DNA of 64,000 bases from Bryobacterales bacterium (GTDB taxonomy: Bacteria; Acidobacteriota; Terriglobia; Bryobacterales; Bryobacteraceae). The translations under genes and the position numbers were made by a program. The DNA lies in assembly GCA_003170295.1 (NCBI GenBank), contig PNAJ01000115.1, positions 62,001 to 126,000 of the forward strand, written 5' to 3'. A model generated the notes under the pieces. It made no database searches and had not been told where the DNA came from. It was given only the letters and a program-made list of their open reading frames with translations. Position 1 is the first letter of the stretch, and every line of letters starts with the position of its first letter. Positions 1-9,170 of the stretch are shown in pieces.

Positions 1-142
1 TGGGGCCGCGCCCACCTGTTCCCGTCTGGCCGTGACAAAGAGCGCACTGGGATTCGAAGATCTTCTTGCCGGCAGGAAGGTCGGGAGCAACTTGCGCGAT
101 GGCATTTATGGCCACGAGACCGCTCAATATCCACTTCGACAT
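1..142 (-). CDS. Exported c-type cytochrome, N-terminal part only (runs off window)
   Basis: Reading the minus strand from an ATG at 142 gives a short signal peptide (SKWILSGLVAINAIAQ) followed by a cytochrome c start, with the haem motif CALCH at about residues 34-38 inside FESQCALCHGQTGTGG. The frame is open to the window edge, so only 47 codons are visible. A TATACT -10 hexamer lies at 157-152, nine bases before the ATG, and the stop of the upstream hydrolase gene is 23 bases away, so it may be transcribed alone or with that gene. The likely role is periplasmic electron transfer; partner and haem number cannot be told from this fragment. Confidence 0.7.
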   Translation of the reverse strand, partial: MSKWILSGLVAINAIAQVAPDLPAGKKIFESQCALCHGQTGTGGRGP

Positions 143-165
143 GTCCGGCTCAGTATACAAGAAAC

Positions 166-1224
166 TCAGTTGGCGGGAAAGAGGAAGCGCGCGATATTCT
201 CGTTCAGGAATTTTCCATCCGCCGGATTGCTCGCCGCGCCGGCGGTGTGCCCCCACAACGACGGAATTGGCTTGAACGAGACGCCGGGGATAAACGCCGC
301 CTCATAGCGCGCGTCGCCAATGGGGAAATAAAGATCCGTCTCCGAAGGCATGTATAAAAACGGAACCTTGATCGAGCGAAGCGCGCCCTCGACATCGCCC
401 GAGAATCCGGGCGTCGTGCCCACGTCGTGCTTCTCCCAGGTGCGCGCTTGCAGAATATAGTCGTTCGCGTCGGCAATGAAGCGCGTGCGGAATCTGTTCA
501 TCACCTGCTCGAACGTCGTACCGGGAGGCGATGACGCGCGCCACAACTCACGTCGCCACCATTCCTGCGAGTAAAGCCATGCCGCCCACACCATTCCAAA
601 CGCTTCGAGGCCCTTCTTCGGTGGCGATTTATAATCGCCGTTCTCGAAGGCGGCGTCGGCCGTGAGCGCGGCAATCTGGCCTTCCAGTCTCACAATTCCG
701 TGCGGATACGCTTTCGCAGTCCCCGAGGTCGCGACGATCCGATCGGCGAACGCCGGATAACTTACCGCCCATTGGAATGCCTGCTGAGCGCCCATCGAGA
801 AACCAATAATCGCGCGAACGTGCGTGACCTTCAACTCCTCGGTAAGGAGCCGATGCACCCCTTCGACATTGTCGCGAATGGTCATCACCGGGAAACGAGG
901 ACCATGATACGGTTCCGGAGTATTGCTGGGAGACGATGAACTCCCGTTGCCGAACAACTCAGTTGCCACCAGAAATAGCTTCGATGGATCGAGAGCGCGA
1001 TTGGGTCCAATTAACCACTCATAGCCGTGGAAATTGGCCATATAGTGCGAAGGCAGCAACACCACATTGTCTTTGGCCGCGTTGAGATAGCCATAGGTTC
1101 CATATACAATACGCGCCTGCGGCAGCGTTCCGCCGCCTTCGGTATGAAAGTCGGAGATAACAAACTCATGGCGCTCCTGGGCGAACGCGACGGAAACATA
1201 AAGCAGCAGGATGAGCTTATTCAT
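166..1224 (-). CDS. Secreted alpha/beta hydrolase, MetX (homoserine O-acetyltransferase)-like
   Basis: A 352-residue protein with a signal peptide (MNKLILLLYVSVAFAQ) and an alpha/beta-hydrolase fold. The nucleophile elbow is GFSMGA with Ser143; Asp297 in SETDLYFP and His326 in WGHTAGA complete a triad. The layout follows the MetX family, but the export signal and a GFSMGA elbow instead of the GGSMGG seen in true homoserine acetyltransferases argue against a methionine-pathway role. A secreted esterase or acyltransferase is more likely; the substrate is unknown. It is divergent from the SnoaL-like gene across only 33 bases and is followed by a cytochrome c gene. Confidence 0.75.
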   Translation of the reverse strand: MNKLILLLYVSVAFAQERHEFVISDFHTEGGGTLPQARIVYGTYGYLNAAKDNVVLLPSHYMANFHGYEWLIGPNRALDPSKLFLVATELFGNGSSSSPSNTPEPYHGPRFPVMTIRDNVEGVHRLLTEELKVTHVRAIIGFSMGAQQAFQWAVSYPAFADRIVATSGTAKAYPHGIVRLEGQIAALTADAAFENGDYKSPPKKGLEAFGMVWAAWLYSQEWWRRELWRASSPPGTTFEQVMNRFRTRFIADANDYILQARTWEKHDVGTTPGFSGDVEGALRSIKVPFLYMPSETDLYFPIGDARYEAAFIPGVSFKPIPSLWGHTAGAASNPADGKFLNENIARFLFPAN

Positions 1225-1257
1225 AGGAATTAATAGACAGCATAGTAGAATCGAGCC
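1225..1257. promoter_or_regulatory. Compact divergent promoter between MetX-like and SnoaL-like genes
   Basis: The two start codons are 33 bases apart. On the plus strand TAGAAT at 1246-1251 is six bases from the ATG at 1258, the spacing of a leaderless transcript. On the minus strand a TATTAA-like hexamer lies about five bases before the ATG at 1224. If both are real, each -35 region falls inside or next to the other gene's first codons. Confidence 0.45.
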
Positions 1258-1740
1258 ATGTCCGATCTTCCAGCCTTATGGCAGCAGCACACCGATCACG
1301 AATTTGTAACGCGCGATACTGAGGCGACCCTCGCAACGATGGTCGATGACGCCTATGTCAATCATGTGCCGGTGATGACCGGTGGTCGCGGAAAAGAAGC
1401 TCTGCGTGCTTTTTACTCGCGCGACTTCATACCGAGAATGCCGCCCGATACCACGCTCGTCCCCGTCTCCCGCACGGTAGGCGAAAATCAACTGGTCGAC
1501 GAAATGATTTTCTGCTTCACGCACACCGAAGAGATGCCCTGGATGTTACCCGGCGTTCCGCCCACGAATCGATCCGTGAAGGTGCCCCTCGTCGTCATCG
1601 TGAAATTCCGCGACGGGAAACTCGCGCACGAGCATATCTACTGGGACCAAGCTTCAGTGCTGAAGCAGATCGGACTCCTGACCGACCCGTCGCTTCCGGT
1701 CTTCGGCGTAGAAACCGCGGAAAAAGTGATCGCCGGCTAA
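1258..1740 (+). CDS. SnoaL-like / NTF2-fold protein
   Basis: A 160-residue soluble protein without signal peptide. The sequence pattern (an N-terminal helix pair, NHVPVMTGGRGKEALRAFY, and a C-terminal strand KFRDGKLAHEHIYWDQASVLKQIGLL) is typical of SnoaL-like polyketide-cyclase and ester-cyclase relatives of the NTF2 fold, which bind small hydrophobic molecules in a cone-shaped pocket. No substrate can be assigned. The ATG at 1258 is six bases after a TAGAAT -10, so the mRNA is probably leaderless. Its stop overlaps by four bases the stop of the convergent hypothetical gene. Confidence 0.7.
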   Translation: MSDLPALWQQHTDHEFVTRDTEATLATMVDDAYVNHVPVMTGGRGKEALRAFYSRDFIPRMPPDTTLVPVSRTVGENQLVDEMIFCFTHTEEMPWMLPGVPPTNRSVKVPLVVIVKFRDGKLAHEHIYWDQASVLKQIGLLTDPSLPVFGVETAEKVIAG

Positions 1741-2390
1741 TGATGAAACGGCAGATGCTTCTTCATCCAGTGTGCTACGTCAGGCCCAAACTCCGGCATG
1801 AGATTTGTCAATCCCGCGCCAGCAACGTTGGTTCCCCAATTCGTGAGCGAGTCGGACACGGTTCTGCTTACTGGAGGATAATAAGCGTTCGATAACCCCG
1901 CGCTCATCGCACAACCACCCACATTGGCCCAATTGAATGTCGCCGCGCCGGCGTCAGTTCGAGTAATTACAGCTCGGCTGATGGCATAACCGATGCGCGG
2001 CCATACTTTTCGCGAAGGGCCTTTTCGAACGTACCGCGTGTCCTCATGGAGCATGGAGGCCAGCAGAAAATCGCTAAAGAAATTCTGACTGACATCGTCT
2101 CCCACGGTCGCACCGAAGCGTTTTGGGAATGCGTTGGTCGGCCAGAAGTGCTTTCCGTAAAGCGGAGCCGAACGGGTCAACTGCGAAGCAGTCGCATCCA
2201 GACTCGCGGCGACCAGCGTGAAAGGAGTCACCGTCTCTTCCACAAAGAATTTCCATTTCTCGGAAACGGACGGCGCGGGAAGCGTCAGCGCGGTTCGCGC
2301 GGTAGCGTCGGGCAGAAGAGCGTCCTGCGCATATGCACACGTCAACGAAAAGACTGGCAGCCACCAGCGCACACATCCGCGGATAGGCAT
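1737..2390 (-). CDS. Exported hypothetical protein (acidobacterial type)
   Basis: A 217-residue protein with a signal peptide ending near CAYAQ. The middle (SMLHEDTRYVRKGPSRKVWPRIGYAISRAV..RTDAG..TFNWANVGG) and the SNAYYPP stretch recall a conserved secreted family that I have seen in Acidobacteria, but I know no function for it. The alternation of small and aromatic residues would suit a small membrane-associated or barrel-like protein. It converges on the SnoaL-like gene. The 330 bases after its start, up to the desaturase, hold no gene I can support. Confidence 0.6.
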   Translation of the reverse strand: MPIRGCVRWWLPVFSLTCAYAQDALLPDATARTALTLPAPSVSEKWKFFVEETVTPFTLVAASLDATASQLTRSAPLYGKHFWPTNAFPKRFGATVGDDVSQNFFSDFLLASMLHEDTRYVRKGPSRKVWPRIGYAISRAVITRTDAGAATFNWANVGGCAMSAGLSNAYYPPVSRTVSDSLTNWGTNVAGAGLTNLMPEFGPDVAHWMKKHLPFHH

Positions 2391-2681
2391 CGTCGACGCT
2401 TTTTCCTTCCCCCGTTTGGAAGAATCGCTTATTTTATCACGCCACGGAACGCCGCATCACAAAATGACCGTGGCTTCATGAAAAAACGAGCGGTTATTGT
2501 TTAGGGCGTCGCCGGAGCAAAGCGCCAAAAAAAAAGCCAACCCAGCTTACTGCGGCCGCCAAAGGCACAAGTCACCCAGCGGCAGTCGTCCTCGTCGCTT
2601 TCAATATCAGCTTTTGGCTTTAGTAACGTAGTTAGTTCGGGAGTAAACTGTCAACTGGGCCTTTGCCTTAGCCTTATTTGA

Positions 2682-2701
2682 CCAAAATCTGCTCATTTTG
2701 G
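2682..2701. promoter_or_regulatory. Operator-like palindrome upstream of desaturase
   Basis: A perfect inverted repeat CCAAAAT-N6-ATTTTGG ends 18 bases before the desaturase ATG. There is no T-run behind it, so it looks like a protein-binding site in the 5' leader rather than a terminator. A lipid-responsive repressor (FabR/DesT-like) would be a natural partner, but none is in the window. Confidence 0.45.
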
Positions 2702-2719
2702 GGCTTGACGGAGCCATAA

Positions 2720-3526
2720 ATGACCATAATTTCGCGAATCAACTGGATCGCGGTCGTGCCGTTCACCATCGTCCACATCGGGGCGGTGGCAGCGTTATTT
2801 TACTTTAGTTGGCCAGCCTTATTTACCGCCATCGCGTTGTATTGGATCGCTCTAAGTCTAGGAATCGGCATGGGTTATCATCGTTTGTTGACCCACCGCT
2901 CCTACAAAGTGCCCAAAGGAATCGAATACTTCCTGGCAGTCTGCGGGACGCTCGCACTGGAAGGCGGACCCCTCTATTGGGTGACAACGCATCGCATCCA
3001 CCACCAATTTTCCGATCGCCCCGGCGACCCCCACACGCCGCGGGATGGGAGGTGGTGGTCGCATATTACTTGGATGCTGGTGGGGAACGCGACTAAGTGC
3101 AGCGTGGAGGATTGCCGGCGTTATTCGCCCGACCTGTTGAAGGATCCTTTCCTGGTTTGGCTTTCGAGGAATAACGCTGTGCCCATATTGGTGGCGTCGG
3201 GGCTGCTGTTGATGTTTGGTTGGCCTTTTTTCCTGTGGGGAGTGTGCTTCCGCATTACCGCGAATCTGCATTCCACCTGGATGGTCAACTCGCTCACGCA
3301 TTTCTGGGGCAGCCGGCGGTTCGAGACGCGGGACGATTCCAGGAATAACTGGTTCGTTGCTCTCCTCAGCTTTGGCGAAGGCTGGCATAACAATCATCAC
3401 GCTCATCCGACGTCGGCCCGCCACGGATTGGCTTGGTATGAACTCGACATGAGCTGGCTCATGATTCGCCTTTTGCAAGCGATTAGAGTTGCGGATCGCG
3501 TTCGGGTCGCACCATTTCACGACTGA
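2720..3526 (+). CDS. Acyl-CoA/acyl-lipid delta-9-type fatty acid desaturase
   Basis: A 268-residue integral membrane di-iron desaturase. All three histidine boxes are present: H54RLLTH59, H91RIHH95 and H223NNHH227, with GEGWHNNHHAHP the family signature. Two hydrophobic hairpins (about 10-50 and 155-180) flank the second box. It inserts a cis double bond into a saturated acyl chain, controlling membrane fluidity. Start chosen at 2720 because GGAG lies eight bases upstream. A CCAAAAT palindrome at 2682-2701 probably controls it. The cytochrome-propeller gene begins 12 bases downstream and may be co-transcribed. Confidence 0.9.
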   Translation: MTIISRINWIAVVPFTIVHIGAVAALFYFSWPALFTAIALYWIALSLGIGMGYHRLLTHRSYKVPKGIEYFLAVCGTLALEGGPLYWVTTHRIHHQFSDRPGDPHTPRDGRWWSHITWMLVGNATKCSVEDCRRYSPDLLKDPFLVWLSRNNAVPILVASGLLLMFGWPFFLWGVCFRITANLHSTWMVNSLTHFWGSRRFETRDDSRNNWFVALLSFGEGWHNNHHAHPTSARHGLAWYELDMSWLMIRLLQAIRVADRVRVAPFHD

Positions 3527-3538
3527 TATCATGGGTGC

Positions 3539-6394
3539 TTGCATCGCACTAAATTGATCTATGGTCTCGTGGCGATCGCGTTGCTCGCGATCGGCGTTAC
3601 GGTCTCCGCTTCTTCGAGCGGACCTCCGTTTGTCGAGTTTGAGAGCGGACATGTGCGCCCCATCGCGATTTCTCCGGACGGGAACACGCTCTATGCCGTA
3701 AACACTCCCAACGGCACTTTGGAAGTTTTCGATCTTACCGCAGGAAGACCGAGTTTCAAGTTTCGTGTTCCGGTTGGTCTGGAACCGGTCGCGGTTGCTG
3801 CCCGGAATAATACGGAGGTCTGGGTCACGAACCATCTCTCCGACAGTGTGAGCGTCGTGAGCCTTTCCGGCACGCCGCACGTGGTTCGGACGCTGCTGGT
3901 GGGCGATGAGCCGTGCGATATTGTATTCGCCGGGAATCCCCGCCGCGCTTTCATCACCACCGCTCATCGCGGGCAGCAGCGCAGCGATCCTTCGCTCGCG
4001 AACGTGCCGGGGGCGGGTGATCCGCAGCTGACGACACCAGGGATTCCTCGGGCCGACGTATGGGTGTTCGATCCCGCGAGTTTGGGAATCACGCTGGGCG
4101 GAACGCCTCTCAGCATCCTGAGCTTTTTCACCGATACGCCACGCGCATTGGTCGTGAGTCCCGACGGAAACACGGTCTATGTCGCGGGTTTCAAGACCGG
4201 CAACCAAACGACAACGGTGAGCCAGGGCAGGGTGTGCACCGGATTTCAGGCGCACACGCCTTGCACTCTTTCCGACGGCAGTGTGAGCCCCGGCGGCAAT
4301 CCCGGTCCGTCAACGGATTCAAAAGGGGAGCCCGCCCCCGAAGTTGGACTGATCGTCAAATTCAACAACGTGAGCGGCCACTGGGAGGACGAGCTGCATC
4401 GCGTTTGGGACAATTCAGTGCGCTTCAATCTGCCCGATACCGACGTGTTCGCAGTGGATGCAAATAGCTTAAAACAGACCGCCTCCTTCGCGCACGTCGG
4501 TACGACGCTATTCAATATGGCCACCAATCCGGTTACGGGCAAGCTGTATGTTTCCAACACCGACGCCGTCAACAATGTTCGCTTCGAAGGACCGGGAACC
4601 TACGCGGGCCACACGGTGCAAGGGCATTTGGCCGAAGCGCGCATTACTGTGATTTCGGGAACGACAATCGCGCCTCGTCATCTCAACAAACATATCGATT
4701 ACACCAAGCTCGCCGGCTCTGCCGGATTTGACCCCTCATCGAAGAATCATAGTTTGTCCATGCCGCTCGATATGGCCGTTTCTAGCGATGGCGGCACACT
4801 CTATGTCGCCGCGTTCGGCTCCAGCAAGGTTGGCGTGTTCAAGTCCAGTACGCTTGAAGACGACACCTTCAATCCGGTGACGGACAGCGCGAATTACATT
4901 CCCATCAGCGGAGGCGGCGTGAGCGGACTGGTGCTGGATGAGGGGCGCGGCCTGCTTTATGTCATGACCCGGTTCGACGATGCCGTGAAAACGATAGATC
5001 TGCATTCGAGGCGCGAGGTTTCACGATTCGCGCTGCCCAATCCTGAACCTGTTTCGATCGTGCGGGGCCGGCCGATGTTGTATGACGCGACCAGATTCTC
5101 GGGGAACGGGGAAGCGGCGTGCGCGAGTTGCCATATTTTCGGGGACATGGACGATCTCGCCTGGGACCTCGGCAATCCCGACAATGCCGTGACGAAGAGT
5201 ACCATCCCAATTAACTTCGGCGGCTTGCTGAATCTTCTGATCGCGGCCGGAGTTACCGGCGTCTCGACGCCCATCAGTGGAAGCAACAACCCGGCCGACT
5301 TCCATCCGATGAAAGGGCCGTTCACCACGCAGACTTTGCGAGGCCTCAAAAACTCCGGCGCGATGCATTGGCGCGGGGACCGTTCGACAGGAATCGCCGG
5401 AACCGCTCCATTCGATGCCAACGTATCCTTCAATAATTTTGTGGTCGCGTTCCAAGGTTTAGTCGGCAGCGTCGACCAGCCACTCCAAGCTGAGATGCAG
5501 GTGTTCACCGACTTCCAGCTACAAGTGTTGCCTCCGCCCAACCCGGTGCGTAATCTCGACAACTCACTGACGCCGTCGCAGCAACGCGGACACGACTTTT
5601 TCTCAGGCGCGCGCCCGTCCGACGGCGTCGTCAATGCGCTGTTAGATCAAGTCGCCGGTAAGTCGTCGTTCAGTTGCAATGGGTGCCACACGCTCGATTC
5701 GTCCAACGGATTTTTTGGCACGGGAGGCAATCAAAGCTTCGAGGGTCTTCCTCAGATCGTTAAAATTCCGCACCTGCGCAACGCGTACGCCAAGATCGGG
5801 ATGTTCGGTAATCCCGTGGTCAGTTTCTTCGACCAGGCCGATACCGGCCCGGCCGGCGATCAGATTCGCGGTTTTGGATTCACCGGCGACGGCTCAGACG
5901 ATACTCTGTTCCGTTTCCTGACGGCCGCGGTTTTCAGGCCCACCTCAAACTCGGGCTTCCCGCAAAATAATCCAGATGGGACCCGGCGCGACGTGGAACA
6001 ATTTTTGCTCGCATTCGATAGCGACCTGGCGCCGATCGTCGGTCAGCAAGTGACGTTGACCGCCGATAATAGCGCCGCCGCCGGACCACGGATCGATCTG
6101 CTGATCCAGCGCGCTGGCGCTCCGTTCGTTTCCAAGGCTCTGAACGGCGCGGGAACGGAGTGCGACCTGGTGGTGCAAGTGGTCCGCAACGGCCGCATCA
6201 TGGGCTTTTTGTACGATCCAGTCGCTAATAATTTTATCCCGGATGATGGATCGGCGCCGATCACCGACGCTGCGATCCGCGCGTTCGCGGCAACGCCTGG
6301 TCAAGAAGTCACCTACACGGCGGCGACGCCGGGGTCGGGCTCGCGGATCGCGTTCGCCAGATTGCTCATGCGGCCTCCGCACGATAAGAGGTGA
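3539..6394 (+). CDS. Exported beta-propeller fused to di-haem cytochrome c peroxidase-like domain
   Basis: A 951-residue exported protein. Start is TTG at 3539: the nearby ATG at 3531 is in another frame and soon stops. The signal peptide is followed by YVTN/YncE-type propeller repeats (PIAISPDGNTLYAVN at 41-55, LVVSPDGNTVYVAG near 205) to about residue 500, then a MauG/cytochrome c peroxidase-like half with two haem sites, C528ASCH532 and C713NGCH717. The combination suggests a periplasmic redox protein using the propeller as docking or substrate platform; peroxidase activity is inference. It lies 12 bases after the desaturase and converges on the S9 peptidase across a hairpin. Confidence 0.8.
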   Translation: MHRTKLIYGLVAIALLAIGVTVSASSSGPPFVEFESGHVRPIAISPDGNTLYAVNTPNGTLEVFDLTAGRPSFKFRVPVGLEPVAVAARNNTEVWVTNHLSDSVSVVSLSGTPHVVRTLLVGDEPCDIVFAGNPRRAFITTAHRGQQRSDPSLANVPGAGDPQLTTPGIPRADVWVFDPASLGITLGGTPLSILSFFTDTPRALVVSPDGNTVYVAGFKTGNQTTTVSQGRVCTGFQAHTPCTLSDGSVSPGGNPGPSTDSKGEPAPEVGLIVKFNNVSGHWEDELHRVWDNSVRFNLPDTDVFAVDANSLKQTASFAHVGTTLFNMATNPVTGKLYVSNTDAVNNVRFEGPGTYAGHTVQGHLAEARITVISGTTIAPRHLNKHIDYTKLAGSAGFDPSSKNHSLSMPLDMAVSSDGGTLYVAAFGSSKVGVFKSSTLEDDTFNPVTDSANYIPISGGGVSGLVLDEGRGLLYVMTRFDDAVKTIDLHSRREVSRFALPNPEPVSIVRGRPMLYDATRFSGNGEAACASCHIFGDMDDLAWDLGNPDNAVTKSTIPINFGGLLNLLIAAGVTGVSTPISGSNNPADFHPMKGPFTTQTLRGLKNSGAMHWRGDRSTGIAGTAPFDANVSFNNFVVAFQGLVGSVDQPLQAEMQVFTDFQLQVLPPPNPVRNLDNSLTPSQQRGHDFFSGARPSDGVVNALLDQVAGKSSFSCNGCHTLDSSNGFFGTGGNQSFEGLPQIVKIPHLRNAYAKIGMFGNPVVSFFDQADTGPAGDQIRGFGFTGDGSDDTLFRFLTAAVFRPTSNSGFPQNNPDGTRRDVEQFLLAFDSDLAPIVGQQVTLTADNSAAAGPRIDLLIQRAGAPFVSKALNGAGTECDLVVQVVRNGRIMGFLYDPVANNFIPDDGSAPITDAAIRAFAATPGQEVTYTAATPGSGSRIAFARLLMRPPHDKR

Positions 6395-6419
6395 GGCGGC
6401 TGTTGAACGACACTCGAAG

Positions 6420-6439
6420 AGCCGCCTGAAAGGGCGGCT
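6420..6439. terminator. Hairpin between convergent genes
   Basis: AGCCGCC (6420-6426) pairs perfectly with GGCGGCT (6433-6439) around a six-base loop. It lies between the converging cytochrome-propeller and S9 peptidase genes and lacks a T-run, so it may act as a bidirectional or Rho-assisted 3' end. Confidence 0.4.
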
Positions 6440-6512
6440 GCCGCCAAAATTGGCCACCCCACAAGAGGCCAATCCGATTGGTGTTTTCGAAGTTAACCGG
6501 TCCACGGGACAA

Positions 6513-8762
6513 TCACGGCTGCTCCGACTCGCCCTCGGTGTCGGCCTTCTTCGCGTCCCTTTTCAAGTGGTCTTCGTACCACTTCAGAATCCGCTCGTGA
6601 AAATCTTTTACCTCTTCGACAGTCGTGATCGGCATGCCGTGGCCACCGTTCACATAGCTGGCCCAGGCGACCTCTTTGCCTAACCGACGCAGCGCGTAAT
6701 ACATCTCCATCGCCTGGCGCGGCGGGACGTTAGGATCGGCTTCGCCGGTGATGAGCAGCAACGGAGTCTTGATGCGGTCCGCGTATAGGATCGCGGAGTG
6801 TTGCAGATACTTCTGAGGCTGCTGCCAGAGCGTTGCGCCCAGGCGATCCTGGCTGTGCTCCGGCGCGTGGATGTTGCGCACGCCGAGGCGCGGGCTGTCG
6901 GTATAGAAGCTCACCATATTGACCTTGCCCGAGATGTTGATCGCCGCCTTGAAACGGCTCGTCTGCGTGATCAGCAGATTCGTCGCGTATCCGCCGTAGC
7001 TCTGGCCCTGCACGCCAAGCTTGTCCGGATCGGCCACACCCATTTCGATCAACTTGTTCGCGGCGGCGGTAACGCCTTTCTCCCAAGCCTCGCCAGGGAA
7101 GCCGATCTCCAACTCCACCGACGGCTGCATCACCGCGTATCCATTGGACGTCAGAACGTTGATCGTGCCGCCGAACGTATCATCGAAAAACTGTTCGTAC
7201 AGATTGAAAACGGTGGGATACTTTTTCCCCTTCTCATAGTTCGATGGATAGTAGAGGACTCCGAAAAGTTTCTTGCCATCGGCATCCAGATACGGCACTA
7301 ATTCGGTCTTCGACAAATTCTTCCCGGCGAGCTGCGGGTTCAAATCCGTAAGACGGCGCTCGCCTCGGAAGGATCCATCGGCGGTGAAAACCTGAGGGGG
7401 ACGATTGCCTTCCGATGTGAGGTATAGCCAGCGAGTACCGTCATGCGACATGTGGAATCCCGAGTAAATGCGCCCGTCCTTGATCAGATCGTCCATATGT
7501 TTGGACGCAACATTGTAACGGGAAACTCCGCGTTCCCATTTCGTGCGCGAAGAATAACTCAAGTACACCGCGTCACCCGAAGGGCTCCATTCAATCACCT
7601 GGTAGTGAGGTGCGAGTTTGTCCTCCTCCGGCATTTTCACGAACAGATCTTTCCTCCCGGTGGCGGTGGAGATCATCCACAGGCCATCCTTGGAAGACGC
7701 TACGAGAAGATCGCCCTTCGGGCTGAGGCGCACCGCGGTGTAAGTGTCCTCCTTGCTCTTGGTGTCGCCTGGATATAGCTCCGGTTCTTTGGGCGACTCT
7801 TCCTTCTTCTTCCCCGCGATCAACCGAGGTTCTTTCTCGTCGGGCGCTTTGGTGTCGATAGAGGCGAAGTAAATCGCGCCATCCTTCGAATAAGCGTACG
7901 AGCGTAAGTCGCGCGACCAGACCAGCGTCATACCTTTATTGGAGGGGATTACGGTTCGCGGTTTGGCGCCGGGCGTCGTCATCAGAGCATCAATGCGCGC
8001 TTCGCCCGCGCCCAAAGTGTCATACTCGGTCTTTTTCGCGATGTCCTGGTTCAGAATCAGGAAGGATCCGTCCTCGGCAGCGCTGAAGCTCGAGATCAGC
8101 GAAGGCGGCGCGATTTCCGTCACCCGCCCGCTCGAAAGATCGTAGGCGCCAATGGATTCCTCAAGGGACAGACGGCGAACATCGATCCAGGCTAGAAACC
8201 GTTCCGTGCTGGAGTGGAAAATCACCGGACCCAGGGTCTCCGCGAGAAATCGTTCGCGAGCGCGCTCCTTCCAATCCGCCATCCGCAGCGGCAGGATCAG
8301 CTTGGCGCCGTCGCGAGTCCAGTACAGTTCGCCCGCGTCGTCGAGCGCTTTGCCGTCCGGCGCAGTGACCGTGGCGAAGTTACCGGTAGCCTGGTCCCAG
8401 ATCCGCACGGCGAACGACTCGCTGCGCTGCGCAAGCATCGCCAGATGCTTTCCGTCCGGCGAAAACTTCAAACCCTTGACCTGCGTCCGATAGGGAAAAA
8501 GTTTGATCGTCGCGCCCGTCTGCGTGTCGACCACCAGCACATCCATCTTGTGCGGCGCGATGTAGGTGGGATCACCAAAGCGGCGATTGTCGATCCCAAT
8601 TCTATCTTCGAGACTGGAAACAATCAGAGCCGCCCATCGTCCGTCGGCGGAAACATCGGCGATGGTGGCGTTGGCGATATGCAACAGATCGTCTACCGTG
8701 AACGGGCCCGAGGCGGCAGTAACGGCAGACGCGAGCGAGAACAGGAAAACAATACAGCGCAT
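6513..8762 (-). CDS. Secreted S9 family (prolyl oligopeptidase/DPP-like) serine peptidase
   Basis: A 749-residue exported peptidase. After the signal peptide (MRCIVFLFSLASAVTAA) comes a WD40/propeller-like region to about residue 480 (for example LKFSPDGKHLAML) and then an alpha/beta-hydrolase domain. The triad is visible: Ser588 in GQSYGGY, Asp676 in GEADPNVPP, His708 in NGGHGMP. The family cleaves short peptides, often after proline or alanine; here it should act in periplasm or outside. A GATAAA hexamer eight bases before the ATG fits a leaderless mRNA. The C-terminus is acidic-lysine rich. Confidence 0.9.
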   Translation of the reverse strand: MRCIVFLFSLASAVTAASGPFTVDDLLHIANATIADVSADGRWAALIVSSLEDRIGIDNRRFGDPTYIAPHKMDVLVVDTQTGATIKLFPYRTQVKGLKFSPDGKHLAMLAQRSESFAVRIWDQATGNFATVTAPDGKALDDAGELYWTRDGAKLILPLRMADWKERARERFLAETLGPVIFHSSTERFLAWIDVRRLSLEESIGAYDLSSGRVTEIAPPSLISSFSAAEDGSFLILNQDIAKKTEYDTLGAGEARIDALMTTPGAKPRTVIPSNKGMTLVWSRDLRSYAYSKDGAIYFASIDTKAPDEKEPRLIAGKKKEESPKEPELYPGDTKSKEDTYTAVRLSPKGDLLVASSKDGLWMISTATGRKDLFVKMPEEDKLAPHYQVIEWSPSGDAVYLSYSSRTKWERGVSRYNVASKHMDDLIKDGRIYSGFHMSHDGTRWLYLTSEGNRPPQVFTADGSFRGERRLTDLNPQLAGKNLSKTELVPYLDADGKKLFGVLYYPSNYEKGKKYPTVFNLYEQFFDDTFGGTINVLTSNGYAVMQPSVELEIGFPGEAWEKGVTAAANKLIEMGVADPDKLGVQGQSYGGYATNLLITQTSRFKAAINISGKVNMVSFYTDSPRLGVRNIHAPEHSQDRLGATLWQQPQKYLQHSAILYADRIKTPLLLITGEADPNVPPRQAMEMYYALRRLGKEVAWASYVNGGHGMPITTVEEVKDFHERILKWYEDHLKRDAKKADTEGESEQP

Positions 8763-8801
8763 GCATCGACTTTATCAAAAGGGACGCCGGCTCTTCTACC
8801 G

Positions 8802-9122
8802 TTAGGCCAGCAGGTTGACCAGTGACCCCGGCGACGTGCTGGGCGCGGGAAGAGACGATGAGTAAAAAGACATCAGCATGCTCTGCATCGCGAGGCCCGG
8901 ATCTACGGTCTGCAATGGATTTGTGGCACCGAACAAGCTATCCACTTCCTGCAATTGCATCGCCTGATCGCTGAGTTGCACAATATCGAAGGGCGGCGCT
9001 TTCGACAGGGCCGACTGCATTTGCGACGAAGACAGCAAGGATGAGATCGACGGGTTCGCCACGCTCGCATACATCCGCATCAGGTCGGAGATGCCGGTGC
9101 TGATTGGAGAAACGGAAGTCAT
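8802..9122 (-). CDS. Small hypothetical protein downstream of AAA+ ATPase
   Basis: A 106-residue protein from ATG at 9122 (a TTG at 9152 would add ten residues). It is rich in Ser, Leu, Met and Pro, has no signal peptide or membrane segment, and resembles no family I recognise. It follows the Ycf46-like ATPase gene by 48 bases on the same strand, so the two are probably co-transcribed and may work together. Low-complexity stretches (SSLLSSSQMQSALS) suggest a helical adaptor. It is separated from the S9 peptidase start by 39 bases. Confidence 0.5.
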   Translation of the reverse strand: MTSVSPISTGISDLMRMYASVANPSISSLLSSSQMQSALSKAPPFDIVQLSDQAMQLQEVDSLFGATNPLQTVDPGLAMQSMLMSFYSSSLPAPSTSPGSLVNLLA

Positions 9123-9170
9123 ATCAATAGGTCTTATCGGACGGACGGCCAACTGTATGAGAATTATTTT

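Noticed and set aside
166..1224. Homoserine O-acetyltransferase (metX) symbol
   Set aside because: Signal peptide and altered nucleophile elbow make a biosynthetic role unlikely.
2525..2535. A-run as part of a terminator for the minus-strand hypothetical gene
   Set aside because: It lies upstream of that gene's start and has no stem beside it.
2858..4255. 465-codon open frame on the minus strand
   Set aside because: Crosses antisense through the desaturase (three intact His boxes) and the cytochrome-propeller gene; no recognisable protein features.
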